From contig NZ_CP051677.1 in assembly GCF_012849055.1 (NCBI RefSeq), positions 1,178,001-1,242,000 of the forward strand: a DNA stretch of 64,000 bases, written 5' to 3'. A program made the translations under genes and the position numbers. The notes beneath the pieces were generated by a model. That model made no database searches and had not been told where the DNA came from. It saw only the letters and a program-made list of their open reading frames with translations. Shown piece by piece: positions 44,487 to 54,646 of the stretch. Origin of the DNA: Spirosoma rhododendri (GTDB lineage: Bacteria; Bacteroidota; Bacteroidia; Cytophagales; Spirosomataceae). Every line of letters starts with the position of its first letter. The first letter of the stretch is position 1.

Positions 44487-44642
44487 ATGTAGTTCTAGCC
44501 TCGCTCATCATTTATCTCCTTGTTTTCCGCAAACCTACGTAAATCAGGTGGCCGCCTTTTTTAATGACCGGCCTGATATATGAACAATAGCAGATGGGTA
44601 TATTTGGCTCGGTTCAACAGCATTCACCCTAAGCACGTATAC

Positions 44643-46328
44643 ATGAAGCTATTCTACTTTTTTCTAACAGTAAGTGTATTTACATCTGCCCCACTCCAGG
44701 CACAGACTAACTACGTAGCCAACACAGCCAATTCGTCTTCACCAGGTAATAATAATACACTGGTAGGACCTCAGGCCGGTAATAGCGGGATGAGTGGGAT
44801 CAACAACTCAATTATCGGGTGTCAAGCCGGATATTCCCTTTCCTCAGGGACATTCAACACAGCCCTGGGATATAGAGCTGGTTATGGAGTCACGACAGGC
44901 GGGTTCAACACAATGATCGGTACCAATGCAGGCTTGAACAACACAACTGGCGTTGAGAATACATTTATAGGTTGTAATACGGGTTATTACAGTGGTATCG
45001 GTAGCAAGAATACCTTCGTGGGATTTAATTCTGGACAAAACGTATACGACGGTAGCTACAATACATATGTCGGGAACACAGCTGGACTTAGCACCAGGTC
45101 TGGTAGTAATAATGCATTTGTTGGCTATGAAGCCGGTTATGACAACATAAGCGGTAGCCAGAATACATTTATGGGAAGTGGGGCTGGACGCTACAATTCG
45201 TCAGGGACATACAATACATTCGTTGGTTATCAAGCCGGGGCAGCTAATACAACAAGTGGAGAAAATACATTTGTAGGTTACCTATCTGGTTATGTGAATA
45301 CATCAGGCACGTATAATGTCTTTAACGGCAGTAGAGCTGGTCGATATAATACAACAGGAACAAACAATGTTTTCCTCGGCTACAACGCTGGATACGGCAA
45401 TGAGTCGGGCAATGCCAACGCTTTTGTTGGCGCAAGCGCAGGCTACTCTAATTCGTCCGGCACATACAATGCGTTCTTCGGACCCTTCGCCGGAATAGGT
45501 AACACTACTGGCGCGTACAATTCATTCGTAGGAGCAGAAGCAGGGCGCCAAAATACAACGGGTGGCCAAAATACATCCGTTGGCTACCAGTCTGGTTATA
45601 ACAACTCAACCGGCACAAATAACACCTTTCTGGGTTATCAGGCGGGTCGAAACGTAACGACCGGTAGTAACAACATCATTATTGGCCCCACATCTGGGAC
45701 AGCTATCACCGACGGTAGCGACAACGTGCTGATGGGCTACAACAGTCAGGCAGAAGATGGTTTGCACAATGCGACGGCTATTGGTTCGCGGGCGCGGGTA
45801 GCCATCAGCAATGCACTCATACTGGGGAATGAGGCCAACGTCGGTATCGGGACCTCTGCCCCTGCCACCCGGCTCCATGTCAGCAGTGGTCAGGCGAATC
45901 AATCCGGTTTTCGACTGTCGGACTTGACGGCCGCCAGCCCGGCACAGCAGTCGGCTGACGCTTTTTTGACGGTCAATGACCGAGGTGACGTAGTTAAGGC
46001 TCGCTATCAGCTACGTATCAATGATGTTAGCCAATGGAGTGACAAAGTGTTTAGCCCCACCTACCAGTTGCGACCATTGACCGATGTAGCGACCTACGTG
46101 CATCAGAAGGGCCATCTACCCGGCGTTCCGTCGGCGGAGCAGATTCAGAAAGAAGGGATCGATCTGGTGCGGATGAATAGTCTACTGCTGGAAAAAGTCG
46201 AGGAATTGACGCTGTACGTGATTCAACTGGAGAAGGCCGGTCTGGACGCAAAACAGCGCGACAATCAGCAACAGGAACGCATCGGGCGGCTGGAAAAAAT
46301 CGTGGAGCAGTTGCTACAAAAGAAGTAG
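44643..46328 (+). CDS. Secreted beta-roll repeat protein (TMF/trimeric-fibre type)
   Basis: 561 residues from ATG 44643, which gives a clean signal peptide (KLFYFFLTVSVFTSAPLQAQ); ATG 44580 would add 21 residues. Residues about 30-370 are about twenty repeats of 16-17 residues with consensus N-T-F-V-G-Y-x-A-G-x-x-N-T-S-G-x-x, like the left-handed beta-roll of YadA-type trimeric adhesin heads. A bridging part follows (AIGSRARVAISNALILGNEANVGIGTSAPATRLHV). The end resembles phage tail-fibre/S74-like regions (LRPLTDVATYVHQKGHLPGVPSAEQIQKEGID) and finishes in a coiled coil (LLLEKVEELTLYVIQLEKAGL... RIGRLEKIVEQLL). Such proteins probably trimerise on the surface. Lower GC than host genes. Lies just outside the element. 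Confidence 0.85.
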   Translation: MKLFYFFLTVSVFTSAPLQAQTNYVANTANSSSPGNNNTLVGPQAGNSGMSGINNSIIGCQAGYSLSSGTFNTALGYRAGYGVTTGGFNTMIGTNAGLNNTTGVENTFIGCNTGYYSGIGSKNTFVGFNSGQNVYDGSYNTYVGNTAGLSTRSGSNNAFVGYEAGYDNISGSQNTFMGSGAGRYNSSGTYNTFVGYQAGAANTTSGENTFVGYLSGYVNTSGTYNVFNGSRAGRYNTTGTNNVFLGYNAGYGNESGNANAFVGASAGYSNSSGTYNAFFGPFAGIGNTTGAYNSFVGAEAGRQNTTGGQNTSVGYQSGYNNSTGTNNTFLGYQAGRNVTTGSNNIIIGPTSGTAITDGSDNVLMGYNSQAEDGLHNATAIGSRARVAISNALILGNEANVGIGTSAPATRLHVSSGQANQSGFRLSDLTAASPAQQSADAFLTVNDRGDVVKARYQLRINDVSQWSDKVFSPTYQLRPLTDVATYVHQKGHLPGVPSAEQIQKEGIDLVRMNSLLLEKVEELTLYVIQLEKAGLDAKQRDNQQQERIGRLEKIVEQLLQKK

Positions 46329-46509
46329 GCCGTTCCGTTGCGGGCGAGACCGAACGTTCCGTAGCCCTCTACCATACTCTGATTAAGCAAACCCGGCTAT
46401 TGATGTACGCGTCAAATACTGAACCTACACAGGTAGCATAGCATAATGTAGTGACGGCAAGCGGGTAACCTAGTCAAATAATAGCTAATTCCCGTTGACT
46501 GAGCGCCCT

Positions 46510-46977
46510 ATGTATTCATTAATCGTTACTCCACTTGGCATTGATCTGGCAACTGATATGCTAATTGGGGAAATCCGTCGGCTGTTGCCCCAAACCCGTA
46601 CTAGTGTCCGCTGGACCGAGGTTAACCGGTGGATCAGCACGTTTGCCTACCAACAGCAGTCAGATAATAACAGCGGCTACCCGCTCGTAGAAGCCTGTCA
46701 GGAGCAAGCGGCCGACTTTCTGGCACAACTACCGATAGCATCGCTAAACAGTCCCCTGTCGGCGGGCTGGTTATCCTGTCAGACAGTTCGGGCGTTGTTG
46801 CTGGCTAGTGGGGGCTACGAACTTGATTCCATCGAGCGCGACTGGCACGGGGCTTATTACCGCCCATTGCTAGCCTATCTGCAACGCTACGACCGGGCCG
46901 TTACGCGCGGGGTTCGCAAGCAGTCGGGCAAGCCGGTCCCGCTTCCAATGCCTTTTCTCGTCTGGTCGGAAAACTAG
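46510..46977 (+). CDS. Protein of unknown function
   Basis: 155 residues from ATG 46510 (TTG 46495 in frame upstream). No signal peptide or membrane segment. Mixed alpha/beta with many Trp/Tyr (SVRWTEVNRWISTFAYQQQ, ERDWHGAYYRPLLAYLQRYDRAV). No motif I recognise. Codon use fits the host and a terminator follows, which supports a real gene. Confidence 0.6.
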   Translation: MYSLIVTPLGIDLATDMLIGEIRRLLPQTRTSVRWTEVNRWISTFAYQQQSDNNSGYPLVEACQEQAADFLAQLPIASLNSPLSAGWLSCQTVRALLLASGGYELDSIERDWHGAYYRPLLAYLQRYDRAVTRGVRKQSGKPVPLPMPFLVWSEN

Positions 46978-47026
46978 ACTGACGATCAACAGCTTCCGCT
47001 TGTTTATTTTTTTATTCGATTCGAAC

Positions 47027-47056
47027 AACGGTCAGGCACTTGCCTGACCGTTTTGT
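47027..47056 (+). terminator. Terminator after the unknown gene
   Basis: aacggtcaggca pairs with tgcctgaccgtt and is followed by a short T-run, about 50 bases after the stop. Confidence 0.75.
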
Positions 47057-47146
47057 ATTCGTGTTTAAACGGCTAACTTCAACAGGGGGAAAGTGACTTT
47101 CTCCTTTTTTAGTTTTATTATTGCTATACATTCTTATAGTCTTCAC

Positions 47147-48850
47147 ATGGAAACCTCCGTCAATACCCTCACTCGTCCCTGGCTTCGCCTTTACCCAAAA
47201 GGTGTTCCGCATGAGATCGATGCAGACAAGTATACGTCGCTGGCGACGCTGATGGAGGAGGGATTTCAGCGATTTGCCGACCGGCCAGCCTATGCCTGTA
47301 TGGGTAAGCAGATTACGTTCGGTGAACTCGACACGCTGTCCCGGCAGTTTGCGTCGTTTCTGCAAAACGATCTGAAACTGCTCAAAGGTGACCGTATTGC
47401 CATTCAGATGCCGAACACGTTGCAGTACCCGATTGCCATGTTTGGGGCGCTGCGGGCTGGTATGGTGGTCGTCAATACGAATCCGCTGTATACCCCTCGT
47501 GAGATGCAGCATCAGTTTAAGGATTCGGGGGCAAAGGTCATTGTCATAGTGGCCAACTTCGCGGCCAACCTGGAGAAGATCATCGACCGCACGGATATTA
47601 AGCACGTTGTAGTTACCGAACTGGGCGACATGCTGGGCTTTCCGAAAAAGCAACTCGTCAATGCGGTGGTCAAATACGTGAAGAAGCTGGTACCGTCGTA
47701 CTACCTTCCCGACGCTATTTCGTTTAACGATGCCCTCAGCCGGGGGACACGACAGCCGTTTAAACCGGTCGATATTCGTAGCAGCGAGTTAGCGTTCATT
47801 CAGTATACCGGCGGCACAACGGGCGTTTCGAAAGGGGCTATGCTGACCCAGCGTAACATCCTCGCCAACGTTGAATGCCAGTACGAATGGATGAAACCGG
47901 CCGGTGTTCCCGATGGGGCCGGCCTGATGGTAGCAGCCCTCCCACTTTACCACGTCTACGCACTGACAACCAATGCATTGAGTGCGCTTCGCAGCGGTTC
48001 AATGAACCTGCTCATTACCAATCCGCGCGATATGAACGCGTTCGTTGATGAGCTGAAAAAGTATAAAATCACCGGCTTCACGGGTGTCAATACGCTTTAC
48101 AACGGGTTGCTGAATCATCCCCGCATTGGCGAGGTCGATTTCAGCGGCTTACGCATCACGTCAGCAGGGGGCATGGCCCTGCAAACCGCCGTTGCCGAGC
48201 GCTGGGCCAAACTCACTGGCAACACCCCCTGCGAAGGCTACGGTCTGACGGAAACCTCACCCGTGCTATCGTCGAACCCCGTCGACGGTACCGTGCGGGT
48301 CGGTACGATCGGGGTACCCTGGCCCAGCACCGACATGAAAGTGATTCTGGACGACGGTACCGATGCACAGGTGGGTGAACCGGGGGAGATCGTAGCCAAG
48401 GGGCCACAGGTGTTTATCGGCTATTACAAACGACCGGAGGAAACCGAAAAAGCGATGATCGATGGCTGGTTCAAAACCGGGGATATAGCCACGATGGATA
48501 CCGATGGCTTCTTCCGCATCGTTGACCGGAAAAAAGATATGATTCTGGTGTCGGGCTTCAATGTGTACCCCAACGAGATCGAAGACGTGGTAGCGATGTG
48601 CCCCGGTGTGGGCGAAGTGGCCTGCATTGGTGTTCCCAACGAGCGCTCCAACGAAGTCGTGAAGGTGTTTGTCGTGAAGAAAGACCCGGCCTTAACCGAA
48701 GAAGCTATCAAAGCCTACTGCCGCGAAAATCTGACGGCCTACAAAGTCCCCAAGCAGATTGAGTTTCGCACCGAACTGCCTAAAACTAACGTCGGGAAGA
48801 TTCTGCGCCGGTCGTTGCGCGAGGAAGAACTGGCCAAAGGAAAAGAATAG
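47147..48850 (+). CDS. fadD: Long-chain fatty acid-CoA ligase
   Basis: 567 residues from ATG 47147; the GTG-opened extension from 47093 is hydrophobic and unlikely. AMP-forming enzyme that activates fatty acids with ATP and CoA. The P-loop-like motif is FIQYTGGTTGVSKGAMLTQRN near residue 205; the adenine site is CEGYGLTETSPVLSSNP near 355; the hinge Asp is in WFKTGDIATMDTDGFFRIVDRKKDMI near 440; the catalytic Lys is in TNVGKILRRSLRE near the C-terminus. The signature YPNEIEDVV lies in the mobile C-terminal domain. Convergent with the Rieske oxidoreductase gene. Confidence 0.93.
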   Translation: METSVNTLTRPWLRLYPKGVPHEIDADKYTSLATLMEEGFQRFADRPAYACMGKQITFGELDTLSRQFASFLQNDLKLLKGDRIAIQMPNTLQYPIAMFGALRAGMVVVNTNPLYTPREMQHQFKDSGAKVIVIVANFAANLEKIIDRTDIKHVVVTELGDMLGFPKKQLVNAVVKYVKKLVPSYYLPDAISFNDALSRGTRQPFKPVDIRSSELAFIQYTGGTTGVSKGAMLTQRNILANVECQYEWMKPAGVPDGAGLMVAALPLYHVYALTTNALSALRSGSMNLLITNPRDMNAFVDELKKYKITGFTGVNTLYNGLLNHPRIGEVDFSGLRITSAGGMALQTAVAERWAKLTGNTPCEGYGLTETSPVLSSNPVDGTVRVGTIGVPWPSTDMKVILDDGTDAQVGEPGEIVAKGPQVFIGYYKRPEETEKAMIDGWFKTGDIATMDTDGFFRIVDRKKDMILVSGFNVYPNEIEDVVAMCPGVGEVACIGVPNERSNEVVKVFVVKKDPALTEEAIKAYCRENLTAYKVPKQIEFRTELPKTNVGKILRRSLREEELAKGKE

Positions 48851-48858
48851 CGTTTTTT

Positions 48859-48934
48859 TGAAGAAAAGAGACAGGGGGTGAGAAGAAAGACGCTGGCGCG
48901 AACCAAGCTTTCTTCGCACCCCTGCCTCTTTTTT
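48859..48934. terminator. Hairpin between convergent fadD and oxidoreductase genes
   Basis: gacagggggtgagaagaaag pairs imperfectly with ctttcttcgcacccctgcctc. A/T-runs lie on both outer sides, so it can serve both genes. Confidence 0.7.
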
Positions 48935-50546
48935 ACTTCGTCACCAGCTCTGCTTTCCAGTCGACCCCCTTGCGGATTTTATCGACAGCGGGTAGTTGCC
49001 CGTACTGCATCAACTCGCGGATGGCGATAATGTCGGTATCGCGTTTCAACCCGGCCACGGCTTTGACTTCCCCGCCCTGCACGTAGAAGGCCAGAAAATT
49101 ATCGTCCTGCTCGGGGTTACCGTCGTAAATAACGTCGTCGATTTTTTCAGCATGACCGACGTAATTGATCCGCTTACCCTGCTGATTCGACCAGAAAAAC
49201 GGCACTTCCTGATATGTCATTTCCTGGCCGGCGATGTTCATACCGGCGGTGTAGCCCTGCTGCCCGGCCACCTTCCAGTGCTCGATCCGCTGCGACCCGT
49301 CGGCCGTTGGATACGTAGCCACATCACCAGCCACATATAACCCGTCGGCAATCTGAAGCTGTTTGTCGGTGCGCAGGCTACCGTCTTCTTCACGATCGAT
49401 ACCTGCGATGAAGTCGACGTTAGGTTTCACACCCAGACCGAGCAGTATGGCGTCAGTCGGGAGCCGGTCGCCGTTGTCGAGCACAACCGCTTCGACCGTA
49501 TCAGTGCCTTCGATTGTACCAACCTTACGGCCAAGATGAAACCGGACGCCCTCTTTTTCGTGCCAGCCCTGAATTACCTTACCGACTCGTCCGCCCAGAA
49601 TTTTCTCGAACGGTATCGCTTCCATACCCACCACATCGACCTCGCTACCCAGCTTCCGAAGGCTCATGGCCGCTTCCAGCCCGATAAACGAACTACCGAC
49701 AATCACGATACGCTTCCCCTGCTGACCCAGATCGCGCAGCTGCTGACTGTCGTGCAGGCTCCGCAGCACATGCACACCGTTCAGGTCTGCGCCCGGCACC
49801 GGGAGTTTGTTGGGCTTGCCGCCGGAGCAGATCAGGGCTTTATCGTAGGTGATTCGCTCAGTCGGCTGGCCTTCGCCCGCGCTCAGTTCGATTTCTTTTT
49901 TCTGCGGGTCAAGCCTCGTCACCTGCTGGCCAGTCCGAATTTCGATGCCGTAGTCGGCGTAGAAGTCGGGGGTGCGGAGCGGCATCCATTCGTCGGGAGC
50001 TTTTCCCTGCAAATAATCTTTCGAGCAGTTGGGCCGGTCGTAGGGGGCCTGACTGCTGCTCGTCAGCATCAGGATATTACCCGTAAAGCCGCCTTCGCGC
50101 ATCGCTTCTGCCGCGAAGGCCCCCGCTCCGCCTGATCCGACAATCACGCAGGTAGTGTTGTTGGCCGGATCGGGGGTACTCATCGGATTTTCCAGGCTTT
50201 CCTTATCGGTCGTCAGCCGCACCATGACCTGATCGCCTTCAATACGGACTTCGTGGGTGGGCAGGCCATTCAGGGCCGGTGCTTCGAGCCGGTGACCGCT
50301 GCGCACGTCGAAACAGGCGTTGTGCCACGGACATACCAGCCGGTTGCCGTTCAACAGACCCTTCGACAGCGGTGCCTGGTAGTGCGTACACTTGGGGTGG
50401 AGCGCGTAATATTGCCCGTCAACGCGGGCCAGTAAAACATCGGTATCGCCCACGCGGACGTCTTTTAATTCACCGTCTTTAAGGTCATCGACCCCACAAA
50501 CGGCTTCTTCCATGTAGTCTGTCAGCATAATTATCAGTGGTTTCAT
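48933..50546 (-). CDS. Rieske [2Fe-2S] / FAD-dependent oxidoreductase fusion (AIFM3-like)
   Basis: 537 residues. Residues about 15-110 are a Rieske ferredoxin domain with both cluster motifs: CTHYQAPL and CPWHNACF. Residues about 130-440 are a glutathione-reductase-type flavoprotein: FAD motif VIVGSGGAGAFAAEAMREGG, NAD motif RIVIVGSSFIGLEAAMSLRKLG, and the FAD end motif GLYVAGDVATYP. A C-terminal dimerisation domain follows (VGHAEKIDDVIYDGNPEQDDNFLAFYVQGG). This order is that of AIFM3/ferredoxin-reductase-like proteins, which pass electrons from NADH to the iron-sulfur centre; the acceptor is unknown. ATG 50528 or 50513 are alternative starts. Divergent from the siderophore receptor. Confidence 0.9.
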   Translation of the reverse strand: MKPLIIMLTDYMEEAVCGVDDLKDGELKDVRVGDTDVLLARVDGQYYALHPKCTHYQAPLSKGLLNGNRLVCPWHNACFDVRSGHRLEAPALNGLPTHEVRIEGDQVMVRLTTDKESLENPMSTPDPANNTTCVIVGSGGAGAFAAEAMREGGFTGNILMLTSSSQAPYDRPNCSKDYLQGKAPDEWMPLRTPDFYADYGIEIRTGQQVTRLDPQKKEIELSAGEGQPTERITYDKALICSGGKPNKLPVPGADLNGVHVLRSLHDSQQLRDLGQQGKRIVIVGSSFIGLEAAMSLRKLGSEVDVVGMEAIPFEKILGGRVGKVIQGWHEKEGVRFHLGRKVGTIEGTDTVEAVVLDNGDRLPTDAILLGLGVKPNVDFIAGIDREEDGSLRTDKQLQIADGLYVAGDVATYPTADGSQRIEHWKVAGQQGYTAGMNIAGQEMTYQEVPFFWSNQQGKRINYVGHAEKIDDVIYDGNPEQDDNFLAFYVQGGEVKAVAGLKRDTDIIAIRELMQYGQLPAVDKIRKGVDWKAELVTK

Positions 50547-50781
50547 CGTAAACCGGCTGTTGCCGCCTATTGATTACAGGAATGCGGTCTCAACGATAAT
50601 TTTTAGCCCGTATAAACAGTAGTATGTCGGTACTGACTAGCGGCCCAACGCTGGTACAATACCAACATCTTATGCGCTTTTGGTAATAATTCGCTTTGGC
50701 CAGTATGCATACTGGATTTTATGCTGTTGCTTTGCACTGATTAGAAGAAGTCTAAATAATATTAAGCACGTTTAGTAAGTC

Positions 50782-53217
50782 ATGAGTCGTTACCGAGCCA
50801 TCTGGCTAGCCCTTTGGAGTTTGCTACTATCACTTCCGGTAGCAGCCCAGCAAGTTGCCTCCATTCGGGGGACTGTTCTTTCGTCAGACAATAAACCCGT
50901 TGAAGCCGTTACCATTAGTGTACGGGGTCACGGACAGGGAGCAATCACCGATGAGAAAGGAGCGTTTACGGTTAACCGGGTCAAACCGGGAACGTACACG
51001 ATTCAGGTGTCGGCGGTAGGCTTGAAACCGACCGAGAAAGTAGTTACGGTAACGAATGGCGAAACCGCCACCGTTGACTTTATGCTGGTGGAAAATGCGG
51101 CTCAACTTACCGAGGTTACGGTAAACGCCAGCCGAAATAACCGCTTCGCCCGCACCAACAGCGACTACGTGTCGAAGATGCCGCTGAAGAATCTGGAGAA
51201 CCCGCAGGTATACAACACCATCGGTAAGGAACTGCTGACCGAACAGCTCGTTTTCTCCGTCGACGATGCCATGCGCAACGCGCCGGGTGTGCAGCGGATG
51301 TGGGAAGCAACGGGCCGGGCGGGCGACGGCGGCAGCTATTACAGCACCCGTGGTTTCATCGTGCAGAGTCAGCTGCGCAACGGGCTGGCCGGTAACGTGA
51401 CGAGCGATATCGACGCGGTCAACCTCGAAAAACTCGAAACGATCAAAGGGCCCTCGGCAACGCTGTTCGGCAGCGCGCTGACGTCATACGGCGGGCTGGT
51501 CAACCGGGTGACGAAGAAACCCTACGAAACTTTCGGCGGTGAAGTAGCCCTGTCGGCGGGTAGCTACGATTTCCAGCGCGCCAGCGTCGATGTCAACACG
51601 CCACTCAACGCCAAACGCAACCTGCTGTTCCGCCTGAACACGGCCTTTACCCACGAAGGCACGTTCCAGACGCAGGGCTTCAGCCGCCGATTGGCCATCG
51701 CCCCCAGCCTGCTCTACAAACCCAACGACCGCCTGTCGGTGCAACTGGACGCGGAGATTTTCCGGGGTACGGGCGTCGGTAAGCAGATTTTCTTTTTCTA
51801 CGTGCCGGGCGCATCGCTGGGGTCGACCCGCGTCGATCAGCTCAACGTCGACTACCGCAACTCGTACATGGGTACGGGCATGATTCAGCAGTCGCGCAGC
51901 ACGAACCTCTTCGGGCAGGTCAACTACCGGATTTCGCCCGCATTCACCTCGTCGACCAATATCAGCACAAGCCACAGCTTCTCCGACGGTATCGGGCCGT
52001 ACTTCTACATCATCCCAACGGCGGGTGCTGCGCTCGGCAACAATAGTCTGGTTCGGGCCGATCAGTCGACGCGCAACAGCACCAACGATGTGTTTGAGGT
52101 GCAGCAGCTCATAAACGGTGATTTCCGGGTGGGCAGCCTGCGTAACCGCATTGTGGTTGGGCTCGATTACCTGCACATCAACTCGAATCAGTTGTTTTTT
52201 GGCAGCACGTACGATGTTGTCCCCATCAACTCAACCTACGATTACAGTAAGTTCAACGGGGCCAATATGGCGGCTCTGTATGCCAGCAAAGCGCCTGACT
52301 TCACCTACCCGTTGTCGGGCATCCGCGATACCTACAGCGCCTTCCTGTCGGACGTGCTCAACCTGACCGATCGGCTGAGCGTACTGGCAGCCCTCCGCGT
52401 CGACCATTTCAACAACAAGGGTGGACTGGAAGGGTCGGCGGTGGCGCCTTATCAACAAACTGCTTTCTCACCCAAATTTGGTCTGGTGTATCAGGCCGTT
52501 CCGGATAAAGTCTCGCTGTTTGCCAACTACCAGAACAGCTTCAACAACCGGGGTGTCTACAATGCCTATGACGTTACGGCCCGCGACAGCCTGACGCAGC
52601 GTTTTGCTAAACTTGAGCAGGCCAATCAGTTTGAAGCGGGTGTCAAGCTGAACGCGTACAGCGGCCGGCTGAGCGCGACCATCAGCTATTACGATATTCA
52701 GGTGAAGAACCTGCTGCGCACCGACCCGAACCCGATTGCAGCTACCAAATTCGCCCAGACACAGGACGGTACGCAGCTGAGCCGGGGTATCGAAGTCGAT
52801 GTGATTGCCAATCCATTTTCGGGCTTCAACGTCGTGGCCGGTTTCTCCTACAACAACTCGAAACTAACCAACGCGCCGGAAGACGTCAACGGTCGTCGAC
52901 CTACCACAGCATCATCGCCCGTACTGGCGAATCTGTGGCTGAGCTACCGTATTCAGAGCACGGCCCTGCGCGGCTTAGGGTTCGGCTTCGGCGGCAACTA
53001 CGCCAGCGACAACCGGATTCAGAACAGCGTAAGTCTGGGCGAATTTATCCTGCCAGCCTACACCGTGCTGAACGCGTCGGCTTTCTACGACCAGCGAAAG
53101 TTTCGGATTTCGGCCAAAGTCGACAACCTGACGAACCAGCACTATTGGATTGGGTACACGACAATGAACCCACAGAAGCTGCGAAACGTCGTTGGCAGTA
53201 TCGCTTACAAATTCTAA
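50782..53217 (+). CDS. TonB-dependent siderophore-type receptor
   Basis: 811 residues with signal peptide (IWLALWSLLLSLPVAAQ), a carboxypeptidase-regulatory-like domain (SIRGTVLSSDNKPVEAVTI, residues about 27-110), a plug (QLVFSVDDAMRNAPGVQRMWEATGRAGDGG, RGFIVQSQLRNGLAG, ETIKGPSATLFGSALTSYGGLVNRVTKKP) and a barrel ending NVVGSIAYKF. The plug pattern is that of the FhuA/FoxA siderophore receptor group, suggesting ferric-siderophore uptake. No siderophore synthesis or Fur box was recognised nearby. A terminator follows. Confidence 0.92.
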   Translation: MSRYRAIWLALWSLLLSLPVAAQQVASIRGTVLSSDNKPVEAVTISVRGHGQGAITDEKGAFTVNRVKPGTYTIQVSAVGLKPTEKVVTVTNGETATVDFMLVENAAQLTEVTVNASRNNRFARTNSDYVSKMPLKNLENPQVYNTIGKELLTEQLVFSVDDAMRNAPGVQRMWEATGRAGDGGSYYSTRGFIVQSQLRNGLAGNVTSDIDAVNLEKLETIKGPSATLFGSALTSYGGLVNRVTKKPYETFGGEVALSAGSYDFQRASVDVNTPLNAKRNLLFRLNTAFTHEGTFQTQGFSRRLAIAPSLLYKPNDRLSVQLDAEIFRGTGVGKQIFFFYVPGASLGSTRVDQLNVDYRNSYMGTGMIQQSRSTNLFGQVNYRISPAFTSSTNISTSHSFSDGIGPYFYIIPTAGAALGNNSLVRADQSTRNSTNDVFEVQQLINGDFRVGSLRNRIVVGLDYLHINSNQLFFGSTYDVVPINSTYDYSKFNGANMAALYASKAPDFTYPLSGIRDTYSAFLSDVLNLTDRLSVLAALRVDHFNNKGGLEGSAVAPYQQTAFSPKFGLVYQAVPDKVSLFANYQNSFNNRGVYNAYDVTARDSLTQRFAKLEQANQFEAGVKLNAYSGRLSATISYYDIQVKNLLRTDPNPIAATKFAQTQDGTQLSRGIEVDVIANPFSGFNVVAGFSYNNSKLTNAPEDVNGRRPTTASSPVLANLWLSYRIQSTALRGLGFGFGGNYASDNRIQNSVSLGEFILPAYTVLNASAFYDQRKFRISAKVDNLTNQHYWIGYTTMNPQKLRNVVGSIAYKF

Positions 53218-53242
53218 CGAGTACTGATTATCAATAAACCAG

Positions 53243-53278
53243 ATCAGCCGGGGACGATGTGCCCGGCTGATTTTTTTG
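53243..53278 (+). terminator. Terminator of the siderophore-type receptor gene
   Basis: atcagccggg pairs with cccggctgat and is followed by seven T. Confidence 0.88.
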
Positions 53279-53315
53279 GTAGTATCGTCCCGTGTTTGTT
53301 TTTCCTGTTTAGCTG

Positions 53316-54602
53316 ATGACGAAACGGCTCACCTTTTTTCTACTGCATTTACCCCTGGCACTCATCGCTCAGCCGCGTACCGATGCGGTACTGACGAAAT
53401 TACTGACAACAAATCATAATCCGGTGTTCCGGGAGGTGATGCAACACCCTGACCGCTACCGGCTCCAGATTATCTACACACAGATCGACCGCGACCGGGC
53501 TAACAAACCGACGTTTACGAATTACTATTTCAACGTCGACAGCACAGTTTATTTCAACCCGGCTTCCACGGTCAAATTACCGTTGGCGTTGCTGTCGCTG
53601 GAAAAGTTGAATGGGCTGAAAAATCCGCAGCTTACCCGCGAAACGGCCATGCAGTTCGACAGTGCTCATAGCGGACAAACAAAGGAATGGACCGACCCGA
53701 CGGCCCAAAGCGGTTACCCGTCGATTGCCCACCTGATCCGGAAGGCGATGCTGGTGAGTGAAAACGACCCGTATAGCCGGATGTACGAGTTTGTCGGGCA
53801 GCAAGCGATCAATCAATCGCTGCACGCGAAAGGATACGTCGACACGCGGATTACGCACCGCTTCGTCCGACTGACGCCGGAACAGAACCGGCACACCAAC
53901 CCCGTCCGGTTTATCCGGCCCGACGGCAGTACGATCTATACACAGCCAGCCGCTTACAACCCCACTCCGTTCGACACCCGACGCACCGACACGCTGGGCA
54001 TTGGCTACTACTCCGGCGATACGCTTATCCGTAAACCGTTCGATTTTACAGGACGAAACAAGTTACCCCTCGAATCGCTCCAGCAGATTTTGAAATCAGT
54101 GCTGTTTCCGCAGTCGGGTCCAGCGCGGCAGCGGTTCAATCTGACACCCGACGATTATCGGTTTATGAAGCAGTATCTGTCGCAGTTTCCGGGTGAAACA
54201 AACTACCCCAAATATGATTCGGCGCAGTACTACGACAGCTACGTGAAATACTTTTTTATGGATAGTCTGCACCATACCCTACCCACCGGGGTGCGGGTGT
54301 TCAACAAGGTCGGCTGGGCGTACGGCTTTCTAACCGACGCATCTTACGTCGCTGATTTCACGCACAAGGTCGAATACATGCTGTCGGCCACGATTTACGT
54401 CAACCACGACGGTATCCTGAACGACGACAAGTACGAGTACGATAGCATCGGCACACCGTTTCTGTACCAGCTGGGTCAGACGATTTACCAGCACGAACTA
54501 GCGCGCAAACGCAAAAACGCGCCCGATCTGAGCGCGTTCCGCATTTACTATGAAAAGCGACAACCCGATAACCGCCCAACGGTGAAGGACGTCGCTAACT
54601 GA
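53316..54602 (+). CDS. Serine hydrolase, class A beta-lactamase-like
   Basis: 428 residues with a signal peptide (RLTFFLLHLPLALIAQ). The SxxK motif of penicillin-recognising enzymes is in NPASTVKLPLALLSLEKL near residue 87; VSENDPYSRMYEFVG near residue 147 takes the place of the SDN motif; KVGWAYG near residue 331 stands for KTG. Spacing between motifs is longer than in true class A beta-lactamases (usually about 290 residues), so it belongs to the wider Beta-lactamase2 group. It is probably periplasmic. Whether it cleaves beta-lactams, esters or peptides cannot be said. Confidence 0.83.
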   Translation: MTKRLTFFLLHLPLALIAQPRTDAVLTKLLTTNHNPVFREVMQHPDRYRLQIIYTQIDRDRANKPTFTNYYFNVDSTVYFNPASTVKLPLALLSLEKLNGLKNPQLTRETAMQFDSAHSGQTKEWTDPTAQSGYPSIAHLIRKAMLVSENDPYSRMYEFVGQQAINQSLHAKGYVDTRITHRFVRLTPEQNRHTNPVRFIRPDGSTIYTQPAAYNPTPFDTRRTDTLGIGYYSGDTLIRKPFDFTGRNKLPLESLQQILKSVLFPQSGPARQRFNLTPDDYRFMKQYLSQFPGETNYPKYDSAQYYDSYVKYFFMDSLHHTLPTGVRVFNKVGWAYGFLTDASYVADFTHKVEYMLSATIYVNHDGILNDDKYEYDSIGTPFLYQLGQTIYQHELARKRKNAPDLSAFRIYYEKRQPDNRPTVKDVAN

Positions 54603-54646
54603 TGATGAATTTACGTTGTTCCTCGCAGGCTCGGAATGACAAAAGG

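Noticed and set aside
44700..45700. Regular repeats that could suggest a CRISPR array or tandem DNA repeat
   Set aside because: Period is 48-51 bp in phase with codons and varies at DNA level; it is a protein repeat. No CRISPR array or cas gene was seen in the window.
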